Shown one piece after another: positions 1-8,792 of a DNA stretch of 64,000 nucleotides (within the stretch, counting starts at the first letter, position 1; every line of letters begins with the position of its first letter). This DNA is from Rhodanobacter humi. Its GTDB lineage: Bacteria > Pseudomonadota > Gammaproteobacteria > Xanthomonadales > Rhodanobacteraceae. The notes beneath the pieces were generated by a model, which saw only the letters and a list, made by a program, of their open reading frames with translations, ran no database searches and was not told where the DNA came from. The stretch lies in contig NZ_JBGBPY010000001.1 in assembly GCF_041107455.1 (NCBI RefSeq), positions 3,658,001-3,722,000 of the forward strand, in the 5' to 3' direction. The position numbers were made by a program, and so were the translations under genes.

Positions 1-2
1 TG

Positions 3-2222
3 CCGCACGACTGGGCCGTGGAACTGCCGCCCGTGCACGATGACAGCGGCGACGACGACACCCGCTTGACCTCGCACGGCTACAAGCCGCTCGGGCGCCG
101 TTATCCCGCGACCAGCGTGGGCTGGTACCGGCGCACGTTCGAGCTTCCCGCCAGCGACCGCGGCCGCCGCATCTGGATCGAGTTCGATGGCGCGATGCGC
201 GACGTCGTGCTGTTCGTCAACGGCTGCTTCATCGGCCGGCACGACGACGGCTACACGCCGTTCCGCTTCGACCTCACCGATTTCCTGAACTACGGCGGCA
301 AGAACGTCGTCGCCTTGCGCGTCGACGCCAGCTTCGGCGACGGCTGGTTCTACGAAGGCGCCGGCATCTACCGCCATGTCTGGCTGACCAAGCTGGATCC
401 CGTGCATCTCGGTCGCTGGGAGAGCGTGGTGCGCTCGGCTGTCGAGGGCAACGCGGCCAAACTCGACCTGGCCACCCTCGTCGAGAACGAAGGCGAACAC
501 GCCGTGCAGGCGTCGCTGGAATGGCGCATCACCGACGCCTCCGGCCGCGTGGTCGCGCAGGCGACGACACCCGCGCAGGCCATCGCACCCGGCGCATCGG
601 CGGACTGCAAGGCGACGGCACGCATCGATGCGCCTTCGCTCTGGTCGCCCGACGAACCGCACCTCTACACCGCGCTGGTCAAGGTGATCGTCGATGGCGC
701 CACGCGCGATGCCGAGCAGTTCCCGTTCGGCGTCCGCACGGCGGCGTTCGACCCCGACCGCGGCTTCTTCCTCAATGGCAAGCCACTGAAGATCCAGGGC
801 ACCTGCAACCACCAGGATCATGCCGGCGTGGGCGCGGCCTTGCCGGACCGGCTGCAATCGTTCCGCGTGGGCGTGCTGCAAGGCATGGGCTGCAATGCCG
901 TGCGCACCTCGCACAACATGCCGACGCCCGAGTGGGTGGAAGCCTGCGACCGCATGGGCATGCTGATGATGTGCGAGACGCGGCACATGAGCTCCAGCCC
1001 CAGCGGCATGCAGCAGCTCGACGTGATGGTGAAGCGCTACCGCAACTCGCCTTCGATCATCCTCTGGTCGATCGGCAACGAGGAATGGCGGCTGCAGAAG
1101 GGCGCGCTGGAACAGCAGGGCGAGCGCATCGGCGCGGCGATGGTCGCGCGCTGCCACGAACTCGACCCCACCCGCGTCGTGTCGGCGGCGGTCAACGGCG
1201 ACAACGAGCAAGGCGTGTCGGACGCGCTGGACGTCATCGGCTTCAACTACAACCTGAAGTACCCGGACGCGTTCCACAAAGAACACCCCAAGCGCGCGGT
1301 GTACGGATCGGAAACCTCCAGCGCCATCGCCACCCGCGGTGAATACGTCACCGACCCGAAGAAGAACACGGTCAACAGCTACGACGGCGTGGTGGAATGG
1401 GGCGAAACGCCGGAGCAATGGTGGAGCTTCTACGCCACGCGCGACTGGCTGGCCGGCGGCTTCGCGTGGACGGGCTTCGACTATCGCGGCGAACCGACGC
1501 CGTATGGCTGGCCTTCGGTGAGCTCGCAGTTCGGCATTGTCGACCTGTGTGGCTTCCCCAAGGACTACTACCACTACTACAAGGCCTGGTGGACGAAGGC
1601 GCCCAGCCTGCACGTGTTCCCGCACTGGAACTGGGCTGGCAAGGAAGGCCAGGAAATTCCGGTGTGGGTCTACACCAACCTGGACGAGGTCGAGCTGTTG
1701 CTCAACGGCAAGAGTCTGGGCACCCAGCAGGTGCCGCGCTTCGGCCACGTGCAGTGGAAGGTGGCCTACGCCCCCGGCGTGATCGAGGCGCGCGGCCGCC
1801 GGAACGGCCAGGTCGTGCGGGTCGAGCGCCGCGAAACCACCGGCCCCGCGCGCAAGCTGCGGTTGACGGCCGATCGCACGGAAATCACGGCCGACGGGCA
1901 GGACGTGGCCATGCTCACGGTCGACGTGCTCGATGCGCATGGTCGCCCGGTGCCGACGGCGAACCACAAGCTCGCGTTCCGCATTGCCGGTGCGGGCCGG
2001 CTGATCGGCGTAGGCAATGGCGACCCCAATTGCCACGAAAGCGACAAGGAGCCCCGGCGCTCGCTGTTCAACGGTCTGGCGCAAGTCATCGTCCAGTCGA
2101 CGGACGGCGCCGGCACGATCCGCATCGAGGCGATCGAAGAAGGGGCGGCGGGTAGGCCGCTGGCCCCGGCTTCGTTGACCATCACGACGCGGAAGGGCGC
2201 GCCACGGCTGGTTGTCGCATAG
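3..2222 (+). CDS. GH2 family beta-galactosidase/glycosidase, 5' truncated by window edge
   Basis: Retaining glycoside hydrolase of family 2, which removes a terminal sugar (typically beta-galactose or beta-glucuronic acid) from an oligosaccharide. The reading frame is open from base 3, so the true start and any signal peptide lie outside the window; about 739 codons are visible. It opens with PHDWAVELP, the usual edge of the jelly-roll sugar-binding domain, followed by an Ig-like domain and a TIM barrel. The acid/base Glu lies in WSIGNEEW (about residue 360 of the visible part) and the likely nucleophile Glu in GSETSS (about 437). The C-terminal 180 residues look like the DUF4982 and Ig-like domains of long GH2 enzymes. 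The substrate cannot be told from sequence. The stop TAG is at 2220-2222 with no obvious terminator after it. Confidence 0.9.
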   Translation, partial: PHDWAVELPPVHDDSGDDDTRLTSHGYKPLGRRYPATSVGWYRRTFELPASDRGRRIWIEFDGAMRDVVLFVNGCFIGRHDDGYTPFRFDLTDFLNYGGKNVVALRVDASFGDGWFYEGAGIYRHVWLTKLDPVHLGRWESVVRSAVEGNAAKLDLATLVENEGEHAVQASLEWRITDASGRVVAQATTPAQAIAPGASADCKATARIDAPSLWSPDEPHLYTALVKVIVDGATRDAEQFPFGVRTAAFDPDRGFFLNGKPLKIQGTCNHQDHAGVGAALPDRLQSFRVGVLQGMGCNAVRTSHNMPTPEWVEACDRMGMLMMCETRHMSSSPSGMQQLDVMVKRYRNSPSIILWSIGNEEWRLQKGALEQQGERIGAAMVARCHELDPTRVVSAAVNGDNEQGVSDALDVIGFNYNLKYPDAFHKEHPKRAVYGSETSSAIATRGEYVTDPKKNTVNSYDGVVEWGETPEQWWSFYATRDWLAGGFAWTGFDYRGEPTPYGWPSVSSQFGIVDLCGFPKDYYHYYKAWWTKAPSLHVFPHWNWAGKEGQEIPVWVYTNLDEVELLLNGKSLGTQQVPRFGHVQWKVAYAPGVIEARGRRNGQVVRVERRETTGPARKLRLTADRTEITADGQDVAMLTVDVLDAHGRPVPTANHKLAFRIAGAGRLIGVGNGDPNCHESDKEPRRSLFNGLAQVIVQSTDGAGTIRIEAIEEGAAGRPLAPASLTITTRKGAPRLVVA

Positions 2223-2339
2223 CTCCGCTCGTCCTGCGTCTCGGAATCCCTGGACAGCCTTCCCGCGGCGACGCGATCGTTGCGGGAGAACCGGTCCCGT
2301 CGGTTTCCGTATCCCGACAGCGCATGGGCATGCGCTCGA

Positions 2340-2368
2340 TTGCACGTTTATGCATGTTTGTATACGAT
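2340..2368 (+). promoter_or_regulatory. Candidate promoter for the MFS-HAD-DeoR operon
   Basis: TTGCAC at 2340-2345 and TACGAT at 2363-2368 are separated by 17 bases, in the right place for a sigma-70 promoter 40 bases before the MFS start. The imperfect palindrome TTGTATACGA overlaps the -10 region and could be an operator. Both are pattern matches only. Confidence 0.35.
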
Positions 2369-2407
2369 GTCACCTGTTCTATCGTGCGTGCGTGATTGCC
2401 TGTGGAC

Positions 2408-3565
2408 ATGCTTTCCCAACCCGTGCCGGTCGGGCGCGACCGGCTTGCCGCCGCCACGCGTTCCACGCGGCTGATCTTCCTGGTGTCGGGCATCGGCATG
2501 GCGGCGTGGGCGCCGATGGTGCCTTACGCCAAGGCCCGGCTAGGGCTGGACGATGCGCAACTGGGACTGATGCTGCTGGCGTTCGGCGGCGGCTCCATGG
2601 CCTCGATGCCGTTCGTGGGCTGGCTGAGCCATCGTTTCGGCAACCGGCGGGTGATCCTGGCGTCGGGATGGCTGCTGTGCCTGGCGTTGCCCGTGCTGGC
2701 GCTGGCGCCGAACGTCGCCGTGCTGACCGCGGCGCTGCTGTACTTCGGCGTGATGCTGGGTGCGGTGGACGTGGCCATGAACGCGCACGCGGTCGAAGTG
2801 GAGCGGCGCGACGGCCGCGTGCTGATGTCGGGTTTCCACGGCTTGTTCAGCCTGGGCGGCCTCGCCGGTGCGGCGGGCATGAGCGTCTTGCTCGCGCTCG
2901 GCCTGCCGTTGCCGTTGGCTGCGCTGGCGGTGTCGGCCTTGCTGGCCGCCCTCGTGCTGTACCTGCGTGGCGGCCTGCTGCCGAACGTGGGCGGCGCGGC
3001 CGCCGGGCACGCGCCGTTCCGCATGCCGCACGGCGCGGTGCTGCTGCTCGGCCTGCTGTGCTTCGTGAGCTTCATGGCCGAAGGTTCGATGCTGGACTGG
3101 AGCGCGGTGTTCCTGCGCGATTTCCGTGGTTTCGCGCCGAGTGCGGCCGGGATCGGCTACGCCTGTTTCTCGGTCGCGATGGCGCTCGGTCGGCTCACCG
3201 GCGATCGCCTGATCCAGCGGATCGGGCCGGTATGGGCCGTGCGCGTGGGCGCCGGCCTCGCCGCGACGGGCTTCGCGCTGGCGGCCAGCGTGCCGTGGCC
3301 GGGGGCAGCGCTGGCCGGGTTCGTGCTGGTCGGCCTGGGCGCCTCCAACATCGTGCCGGTGATGTTCAGTGCGGCGGGACGCCTGCCGGGCAGTTCGCCG
3401 GCGATCGCGATCGCGGCGGTCACCATGCTCGGTTATGCGGGCCTGCTCAGCGGGCCGGCGCTGATCGGTTTCATCTCCCGGCTGGCCAGCCTGCCGCTGG
3501 CGCTGGCCGTGGTGGCGGGGTTGCTGCTGCTGGTGGCCGCCTCCGCAAGGATCGTGCGGCGATGA
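2408..3565 (+). CDS. MFS transporter (YbjJ/FucP-like)
   Basis: Integral inner-membrane transporter of the major facilitator superfamily, about 385 residues with roughly twelve hydrophobic segments and the loop motif GWLSHRFGNRRV after TM2 (MFS motif A-like). ATG at 2408 is preferred; TTG at 2396 and GTG at 2402 are in frame, and no strong Shine-Dalgarno sequence decides between them. The stop overlaps the next start (ATGA, 3562-3565), so it is translationally coupled to the HAD gene. In Escherichia coli the MFS gene ybjJ also sits beside a HAD phosphatase gene, which suggests transport coupled to dephosphorylation of a small metabolite. Substrate unknown; the GH2 gene upstream hints at a sugar, but a 185-base gap separates them. 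Confidence 0.85.
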   Translation: MLSQPVPVGRDRLAAATRSTRLIFLVSGIGMAAWAPMVPYAKARLGLDDAQLGLMLLAFGGGSMASMPFVGWLSHRFGNRRVILASGWLLCLALPVLALAPNVAVLTAALLYFGVMLGAVDVAMNAHAVEVERRDGRVLMSGFHGLFSLGGLAGAAGMSVLLALGLPLPLAALAVSALLAALVLYLRGGLLPNVGGAAAGHAPFRMPHGAVLLLGLLCFVSFMAEGSMLDWSAVFLRDFRGFAPSAAGIGYACFSVAMALGRLTGDRLIQRIGPVWAVRVGAGLAATGFALAASVPWPGAALAGFVLVGLGASNIVPVMFSAAGRLPGSSPAIAIAAVTMLGYAGLLSGPALIGFISRLASLPLALAVVAGLLLLVAASARIVRR

Positions 3566-4194
3566 ACGGGAAACACGAGATGATCGATACCGTGGTATTC
3601 GACCTGGGCGGCGTGCTGATCGACTGGAACCCGCGCTACCTCTATCGCCGGCTGTTCGACGACGAGGCGGCGATGGAGCGTTTCCTCGCCGAGGTCTGCA
3701 CCGGCGCATGGAACGAGCAGCAGGACGCGGGCCGGCCGTGGCACGAAGCGGTGGCCAGCCTCACGGCGCAGTTTCCCGAGCACGCCGGCCTGATCGCGGC
3801 GTATCGCGACGGCTGGCGGGAGATGCTGGGCGGCGTGATCCAGGGCAGCGTGGACCTGCTCGCCGAATTGAAGGCGCGTGGCGTGCGCCTGTATGCGCTG
3901 ACCAACTGGTCGCACGAGACCTTCCCGCGCGCGAAGGAGATCGAGATGTTCGGCTTCCTGCACTGGTTCGAGGGCATCGTCGTTTCCGGCGAGGAGCGGC
4001 TGATCAAGCCGGACCCGCGCATCTACCGGCGCCTGTTCGAGCGCTATGCGATCGATCCCGCGCGCACGGCCTACATCGACGATGCACGGCGCAACGTCGA
4101 TGCGGCGGCGGCGCAGGGGATGCATGCGTGGTGGTTCCGCGGCCCCGAGGGCTTGCGCGAGTGGCTCGCCACGCACGGCCTGGTGGCGGCATGA
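3562..4194 (+). CDS. HAD superfamily phosphatase (HAD-IA, YihX-like)
   Basis: Predicted cytosolic phosphohydrolase of 210 residues. HAD motif I is FDLGGVLIDWN with the nucleophile Asp at about residue 14; the second Asp of the usual DxD is Gly, as in YihX (glucose-1-phosphate phosphatase) and haloacid-dehalogenase relatives. Motif II is LTNWS, motif III the Lys of IKPDPRIY, motif IV YIDDARRN. A helical cap follows motif I. ATGA overlaps join it to the transporter upstream and the DeoR gene downstream. A sugar phosphate or related metabolite is the likely substrate; this is inference from family and context. Confidence 0.85.
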   Translation: MNGKHEMIDTVVFDLGGVLIDWNPRYLYRRLFDDEAAMERFLAEVCTGAWNEQQDAGRPWHEAVASLTAQFPEHAGLIAAYRDGWREMLGGVIQGSVDLLAELKARGVRLYALTNWSHETFPRAKEIEMFGFLHWFEGIVVSGEERLIKPDPRIYRRLFERYAIDPARTAYIDDARRNVDAAAAQGMHAWWFRGPEGLREWLATHGLVAA

Positions 4195-5003
4195 GCAAGC
4201 CACGCGCAGCAGCGCCGATCCCCCCCGGCGAGGCGATGCCGCAGGAGCGGCAACAGTGGATCCTGCAGCGACTGCGCAGCCACGGCCGCGTGGTGGCGGT
4301 GGAGCTGGCGACCGAGTTCGAGGTGTCCGAGGATTCCATCCGGCGCGATCTGCGCGAACTGGCGGCGCAGGGGCTTTGCAAGCGCGTCTATGGCGGCGCC
4401 TTGCCGCTGCCGGTGGCGTCGTCGCCGCTCAGGCAGCGACGTGTCGAGCACACCGGGCGCAAGCAGGCGCTCGCGCGCAAGGCAGCGACGCTGGTGCGCC
4501 AGGGGCAGGTCCTGCTGATCGACGCCGGCTCCACCAATGCCGCGATCGCCGCGGCGCTGCCCGAGCGGTGCGGCCTGACGGTGGTCACCAATGCGCCGGA
4601 TGTCGCACTGGCCTTGCTGGATCGCGAGGGTTTCGAGATCCAGCTGATCGGCGGCCGCGTCGATCCGCGCATCGGCGGCGCGGTGGGCGCGCAGGCGGTG
4701 AAGGAGCTGCAGCGGATCCGCGCTGACCTGTGTTTCCCGGGCGCCTGCGCGCTGGACGTGGAAGGCGGCCTGTGGGGCTTCGACAGCGAGGAATCGCTGC
4801 TCAAGCGCACGATGGTGGAAGCCAGCGGCGAAACCGTGGTGGTGGTCACCAGCGACAAGCTGGGCACGGTCGCCACGCACCGGGTGGCCGGGCTGGCGGA
4901 AGTGCAGCACCTGGTGGTGGAACACGACGTGGACAAGGCCACGCGCAATGCCTACGCGGCACATGGCGTGGCGGTGCACCGGGCCGACGTGGCCGGCGAC
5001 TAG
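4191..5003 (+). CDS. DeoR family transcriptional regulator
   Basis: Sugar-phosphate-responsive repressor type, 270 residues. The N-terminal DeoR winged helix-turn-helix covers about residues 20-75, with EFEVSEDSIRRDLREL as recognition region, then VYGGA, the family's usual end of the DNA-binding domain. The C-terminal sensor domain carries DAGSTN and the GG-type phosphate-binding turns. It overlaps the HAD gene by ATGA and is the last gene of the three-gene unit. By analogy with DeoR/GlpR it probably controls its own operon and senses a phosphorylated intermediate that the HAD enzyme may consume. A perfect hairpin follows the stop codon. Confidence 0.9.
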   Translation: MSKPRAAAPIPPGEAMPQERQQWILQRLRSHGRVVAVELATEFEVSEDSIRRDLRELAAQGLCKRVYGGALPLPVASSPLRQRRVEHTGRKQALARKAATLVRQGQVLLIDAGSTNAAIAAALPERCGLTVVTNAPDVALALLDREGFEIQLIGGRVDPRIGGAVGAQAVKELQRIRADLCFPGACALDVEGGLWGFDSEESLLKRTMVEASGETVVVVTSDKLGTVATHRVAGLAEVQHLVVEHDVDKATRNAYAAHGVAVHRADVAGD

Positions 5004-5013
5004 GGCAACGAAG

Positions 5014-5036
5014 AACGCGGGCCAGCGGCCCGCGTT
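5014..5036. terminator. Hairpin between convergent genes, likely bidirectional terminator
   Basis: AACGCGGGCC at 5014-5023 pairs perfectly with GGCCCGCGTT at 5027-5036 around the loop AGC. It lies between the DeoR gene (+) and the DUF2147 gene (-). The T-run is weak on both sides. Confidence 0.6.
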
Positions 5037-5065
5037 CCGTCATCGCTCAGGCTTGGCCGCGGTGC

Positions 5066-5533
5066 TTACTGCTGGCGTTCCCAGGTCTGGCTGCGGCCCA
5101 GCAGCGCGAAGCCGATGTAGCCGTGCACGTCGAGCTTCTGCCCGCCGTCCTCCAGCGTGAGCTTCACCTTGTAGACCTTGCCGTTCTTGGGATCGAGGAT
5201 CTTGCCGCCGTCCCACACGTCGCCGTCCTTGCTCACGCCCCACAGGATGGTCATGCCCTCGATCGGCTGGTCCTTGCGCTCGCCGTCGCACTTCGCGCAT
5301 TTCGGATGCTCGCCGTCGCGGGCGATGGCTTCCGGGCTGCGGTTGAGCAGTTGCATCACCTTGCCTTCCAGCGTGCCGTTTGTCTCGCTGATCTGGATGA
5401 TGGACTTCACCTTGCCGGTGACGTCGTCCACCTGCTTCCAGGTGCCGACCGGAGTGCTCGTGTCGGCGGCGGACACGGCACCAGCGCCCAGCAGCAGGCC
5501 GAGGGCGAGGGCAAGACGAACAGCGTGCTTCAT
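5066..5533 (-). CDS. DUF2147 domain exported protein
   Basis: Small exported protein of 155 residues with a signal peptide (MKHAVRLALALGLLLGAGAVSAAD, described here by its ends: positively charged start, hydrophobic core to about residue 20, cleavage near AVSA-AD). The mature part matches DUF2147: GTWKQVDDVTGKVKSIIQI near the start and a GMTILWG segment in the middle, with a Cys pair in KCAKC. DUF2147 proteins are predicted lipocalin-like periplasmic barrels of unknown function. It stands alone and converges with the DeoR gene. Confidence 0.8.
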   Translation of the reverse strand: MKHAVRLALALGLLLGAGAVSAADTSTPVGTWKQVDDVTGKVKSIIQISETNGTLEGKVMQLLNRSPEAIARDGEHPKCAKCDGERKDQPIEGMTILWGVSKDGDVWDGGKILDPKNGKVYKVKLTLEDGGQKLDVHGYIGFALLGRSQTWERQQ

Positions 5534-5684
5534 GGCGAACCTCCCGTACGAAACAGTATGGTTGGAGCCTGCCGGGGCTCGGCGAGGCCGTCAAGCTGCG
5601 CCGCGCCATGCTGATCTGCATCAGTCGGCGCACCGGTCGTGGCTGGCATAATGCGCTGTCCCCATTGAAGCATTCCGACACGAC

Positions 5685-6779
5685 ATGACGCAGGCGAACG
5701 AAGCCCTGGTCCGCCGCCTCCTCGGCGAAACCATTGATCCCCATACCGGCGCGCCGCTGGCCGAGGCTGTGCGTGCGGTGGGTGTGGACGGCACCAAGGT
5801 GTCGGTGGACCTGCAGCTGGGCTATCCCGCCGCCGGCGCCGCCGAGGCGCTGGCCGCGCAGGCGAAGCAGGCGCTGGAGGCCGATCCGGCGATCGCGGCG
5901 GCCACGGTATCGGTCACCAGCCGCATCCAGTCGCACAAGGTGCAGGGCACGCTGGGGCCGCTGCCCAACGTGAAGAACATCATCGTGGTGGCCTCCGGCA
6001 AGGGCGGCGTGGGCAAGTCCACGGTGGCGGCCAACCTTGCGCTGGCGCTCAAGGCCGAAGGCGCCAAGGTGGGCGTGCTCGACGCGGACATCTACGGCCC
6101 CAGCCAGCCGCGCATGCTCGGCATCAGCGGCAAGCCGGAGTCGCCCGACGGCAAGAGCATCACGCCGATGCAGGCGCACGGCCTGCAGGCGATGTCGATC
6201 GGCTTCCTCGTCGACGAGGAGACGCCGATGATCTGGCGCGGCCCGATGGTGACCCAGGCGATGATGCAACTGCTCACCGACTCGCGCTGGGAGATGCTCG
6301 ACTATCTCGTCATCGACCTGCCGCCCGGCACCGGCGACATCCAGCTCACCCTGGCGCAGAAGGTGCCGGTGGCCGGTGCGGTGATCGTCACCACGCCGCA
6401 GGACATCGCCCTGCTGGACGCGCGCAAGGCGCTCAAGATGTTCGAGAAGGTGGAAGTGCCGGTGCTGGGCATCGTGGAGAACATGGCCACCCACGTGTGC
6501 TCGAACTGCGGCCACGAGGAACACATCTTCGGCGAGGGCGGCGGCGCGCGCATGGCGGAGCAGTACCACGTGCCCTATCTCGGCTCGCTGCCGCTGGACA
6601 TCCGCATCCGCGAGCAGGCCGACGGCGGCACGCCCACCGTGGTGGCGATGCCGGAATCCGATCTCGCCGCGCGCTACCGCGAAATCGCGCGCAACACGGC
6701 CGGGCGGCTGTCGCGCCAGCCGCGCAACAAGTCGCTGGGACTGGGCAAGATCGTGGTGCAGGGCGCGCCCGCCGCATGA
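5685..6779 (+). CDS. apbC: Iron-sulfur cluster carrier protein ApbC (Mrp)
   Basis: Mrp/NBP35-type P-loop ATPase that binds and passes [4Fe-4S] clusters to apo-enzymes; 364 residues, cytosolic. The N-terminal 90 residues are a DUF59/MIP18-like domain; the deviant Walker A GKGGVGKST is at about residues 105-113, followed by DADIYGPSQPRM. The cluster-binding CxxC is in HVCSNCGHEE. The start at 5685 follows an extended -10-like TGGCATAAT at about 5644. ATGA overlap with the FMN reductase gene, and dcd follows; apbC beside dcd is a known Xanthomonadales arrangement. Confidence 0.95.
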   Translation: MTQANEALVRRLLGETIDPHTGAPLAEAVRAVGVDGTKVSVDLQLGYPAAGAAEALAAQAKQALEADPAIAAATVSVTSRIQSHKVQGTLGPLPNVKNIIVVASGKGGVGKSTVAANLALALKAEGAKVGVLDADIYGPSQPRMLGISGKPESPDGKSITPMQAHGLQAMSIGFLVDEETPMIWRGPMVTQAMMQLLTDSRWEMLDYLVIDLPPGTGDIQLTLAQKVPVAGAVIVTTPQDIALLDARKALKMFEKVEVPVLGIVENMATHVCSNCGHEEHIFGEGGGARMAEQYHVPYLGSLPLDIRIREQADGGTPTVVAMPESDLAARYREIARNTAGRLSRQPRNKSLGLGKIVVQGAPAA

Positions 6780-7312
6780 CCGCGCCACGGCGCGTGCTGT
6801 GCCTCTGCGGCAGCCTGCGTCGGGTCTCGTCCAACCGCGCCGCGCTGGAGGCCGCGCGGCAACTGGCGCCCGCGTCGCTGGAACTGGCGATGTACGACGG
6901 CCTCGCCACCCTGCCGCTGTTCAACCCCGACGACGAGCGCGATCCGCTGCCGCCTTCCGTGCTGGCGTTGCGCGAAGCCGTGGGGCAGGCTGACGCGCTG
7001 TTGATCGCCTGTCCCGAATACGCCCACGGCGTGCCCGGCGCGTTCAAGAACCTGCTGGACTGGCTGGTCGGCAGCCTGGAATTCCCCGGCAAGCCGGTGC
7101 TGCTGCTGAACGCCTCGGCGCGCGGCTCGTACCACGCGCAGGAGGCGCTGGCCGAGATCCTGCGCACCATGTCGGCCGAGCTGCTGTCCACACAGCCATT
7201 CCCGGTGGCCTTGCCGGGCGCGGGTTGCACGACTGAGCAGATTCTGGTCAGCACGGAACGCTGCGCCGAGCTGCGCGTGGCGCTGGGCCATCTGGCGGCT
7301 GAACTGGCCTGA
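6776..7312 (+). CDS. NADPH-dependent FMN reductase family protein
   Basis: Flavodoxin-fold oxidoreductase of 178 residues, expected to bind FMN and use NAD(P)H. The flavin-phosphate loop is [10 protein letters not shown] near residues 11-20, and [17 protein letters not shown] is the second hallmark of the NADPH_dep_FMN_red family. The substrate may be a quinone, chromate, azo compound or free flavin. It starts within the apbC stop (ATGA 6776-6779), so the two are co-translated; a role supporting Fe-S biogenesis is possible but unproven. Confidence 0.85.
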   Translation: MTAPRRVLCLCGSLRRVSSNRAALEAARQLAPASLELAMYDGLATLPLFNPDDERDPLPPSVLALREAVGQADALLIACPEYAHGVPGAFKNLLDWLVGSLEFPGKPVLLLNASARGSYHAQEALAEILRTMSAELLSTQPFPVALPGAGCTTEQILVSTERCAELRVALGHLAAELA

Positions 7313-7397
7313 TCCGCTGGCGCCACGCCGCCCCGACCATGTATTTTTGCCGTTTTACGCCCGGCCCGACCGGGCGCCAGCCGACCGCGGAGCGCAC

Positions 7398-7967
7398 GTG
7401 AGCATCAAGTCCGACAAGTGGATCCGCCGCATGGCCGAGGGCCACGGCATGATCGAGCCGTTCGAGCCGGGCCAGGTGAAGCAGGGCGCAGACGGCAGCC
7501 GCGCGGTGTCCTGGGGCACTTCCAGCTACGGCTACGACGTGCGCTGCGCACGCGAGTTCAAGGTGTTCACCAACATCAACTCCACCATCGTCGACCCGAA
7601 GGCGTTCGATCCGAACAGCTTCGTGGACGTGACCTCGGACGTGTGCATCATCCCGCCGAACTCGTTCGCGCTGGCGCGCACGGTGGAATTCTTCCGCATT
7701 CCACGCGACGTGCTGGTGGTGTGCCTGGGCAAGAGCACCTACGCGCGTTGCGGCATCATCGTCAATGTCACCCCGCTGGAGCCGGAGTGGGAGGGCCACG
7801 TGACGCTGGAGTTCTCCAACACCACGCCGCTGCCCGCGAAAATCTACGCGAACGAGGGCGTGGCGCAGATGCTGTTCTTCGAATCCGACGAGCCCTGCGA
7901 GACCAGCTACAAGGACCGCGGCGGCAAATACCAGGGCCAGCAGGGCGTGACCCTGCCGCGTACCTGA
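7398..7967 (+). CDS. dcd: dCTP deaminase
   Basis: Converts dCTP to dUTP and ammonia, the main dUMP source for thymidylate synthesis in gammaproteobacteria. 189 residues, the normal length for the homotrimeric enzyme. GTG at 7398 gives the family start (M)[13 protein letters not shown] and has a GGAG sequence just upstream; the in-frame ATG at 7347 would add an unusual N-terminus. Substrate and catalytic residues are in [10 protein letters not shown] and the Glu of LEPEWEG, with EGVAQMLFF near the C-terminus. Third gene of the apbC group, 85 bases after the FMN reductase. Confidence 0.95.
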   Translation: MSIKSDKWIRRMAEGHGMIEPFEPGQVKQGADGSRAVSWGTSSYGYDVRCAREFKVFTNINSTIVDPKAFDPNSFVDVTSDVCIIPPNSFALARTVEFFRIPRDVLVVCLGKSTYARCGIIVNVTPLEPEWEGHVTLEFSNTTPLPAKIYANEGVAQMLFFESDEPCETSYKDRGGKYQGQQGVTLPRT

Positions 7968-8062
7968 ACCGGCGTTCGACAACCATCCGCCGCCAGCGCC
8001 CGCTGCGGGGCGCCGCGCTAAACTCGCCAAGCCATCACGACCGCTTTATGCAGGAGAACCCG

Positions 8063-8563
8063 ATGATCCGTCTTTCCACCCTCTTGACCCGCATCGCCGT
8101 CGCGCTGGTGATCGGCAGTGCGCTCGTCCTCGGTGGCTGCCACAAGGGTGGCGTCAAGGAGCAGGCGACCACGGCCCAGTGGAAGGGCAAGTTCGACACC
8201 ACCATCGAGGCCTACAAGGAAGGCCAGTTCGTGATCGACGGCGCGGTGCTGTCCGCAGTCGATGCCGGCAGCCATTTCGCCTACCTCAAGGACGCCGGCA
8301 AGATGCCCAAGACCGTGCTGCTGCTGCCCAGCGACGATTCCAAGATCCGCAAGGTGCACCTGCAGTACCTGGCGCGCATGTCGATCGACTACGGCTTCAC
8401 CGCGTACTACGACAACGGCGGCCAGCTCACCGAGATCAACGCGATCAACACCAAGGCGCGCCAGCTGGAAGATCACCATGCGCCGGTGAAGATCGACGAC
8501 GGCCAGCAGTGCAAGACCGCGGCCGGTTGCGATTCCGTCGACCAGGCCGCGCAGCAACACTGA
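8063..8563 (+). CDS. Putative lipoprotein, unknown function
   Basis: I do not recognise this 166-residue protein. ATG at 8063 has GGAG about 7 bases upstream; an earlier in-frame ATG at 8048 lies before the Shine-Dalgarno site. The N-terminus is a lipoprotein signal: a charged start, a hydrophobic run, and the lipobox LGGC with Cys at about residue 26. The mature part is soluble and mixed alpha/beta with no clear motif; two Cys residues in CKTAAGC near the C-terminus may form a disulfide. It has its own strong terminator. Confidence 0.75.
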   Translation: MIRLSTLLTRIAVALVIGSALVLGGCHKGGVKEQATTAQWKGKFDTTIEAYKEGQFVIDGAVLSAVDAGSHFAYLKDAGKMPKTVLLLPSDDSKIRKVHLQYLARMSIDYGFTAYYDNGGQLTEINAINTKARQLEDHHAPVKIDDGQQCKTAAGCDSVDQAAQQH

Positions 8564-8586
8564 GCGGGATTCCAGTTCCATGTCAA

Positions 8587-8620
8587 AAAGCCCGCGGAGC
8601 GATCCGCGGGCTTTGCTTTT
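8587..8620 (+). terminator. Rho-independent terminator of the lipoprotein gene
   Basis: AAAGCCCGCGGA at 8587-8598 pairs perfectly with TCCGCGGGCTTT at 8603-8614 around a GCGA tetraloop and is followed by GCTTTT. Twelve-base-pair stem, 24 bases after the stop codon. Confidence 0.85.
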
Positions 8621-8788
8621 GCGATCATCCCTGATCGCGAGAATCAAATGGGCGGCCGTCCGTGGCCGCACTCTTCATGGTTTTTGCGATCATCCCTGAT
8701 CGCGAGAATCAAATGGGCGGCCGTCCATGGCCGCACTCTTCATGGTTTTTGCGATCATGCCTGATCGCCAGGATCAAACGGGCGGCGC
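8621..8788. repeat. 65-bp tandem palindromic repeat array, copy 1
   Basis: Two full 65-bp units and part of a third (starts 8621, 8686, 8751). Each unit has two palindromes: GCGATCATCCCTGATCGC and, 13 bases later, GCGGCCGTCC(G/A)TGGCCGC. The third unit diverges after 8770. It fills the gap between the lipoprotein gene and the convergent HIT gene. The same element occurs in inverted orientation at 29451-29665. Confidence 0.85.
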
Positions 8789-8792
8789 GCCC

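Noticed and set aside
5040-6788. Long minus-strand frame opposite apbC
   Set aside because: Antisense to a clear apbC gene and His/Arg-rich without any family motif.
8621-8788. Regularly spaced repeats resembling a small CRISPR array
   Set aside because: Spacers are nearly identical between units and are themselves palindromic; there are no cas genes. Same for 29451-29665.
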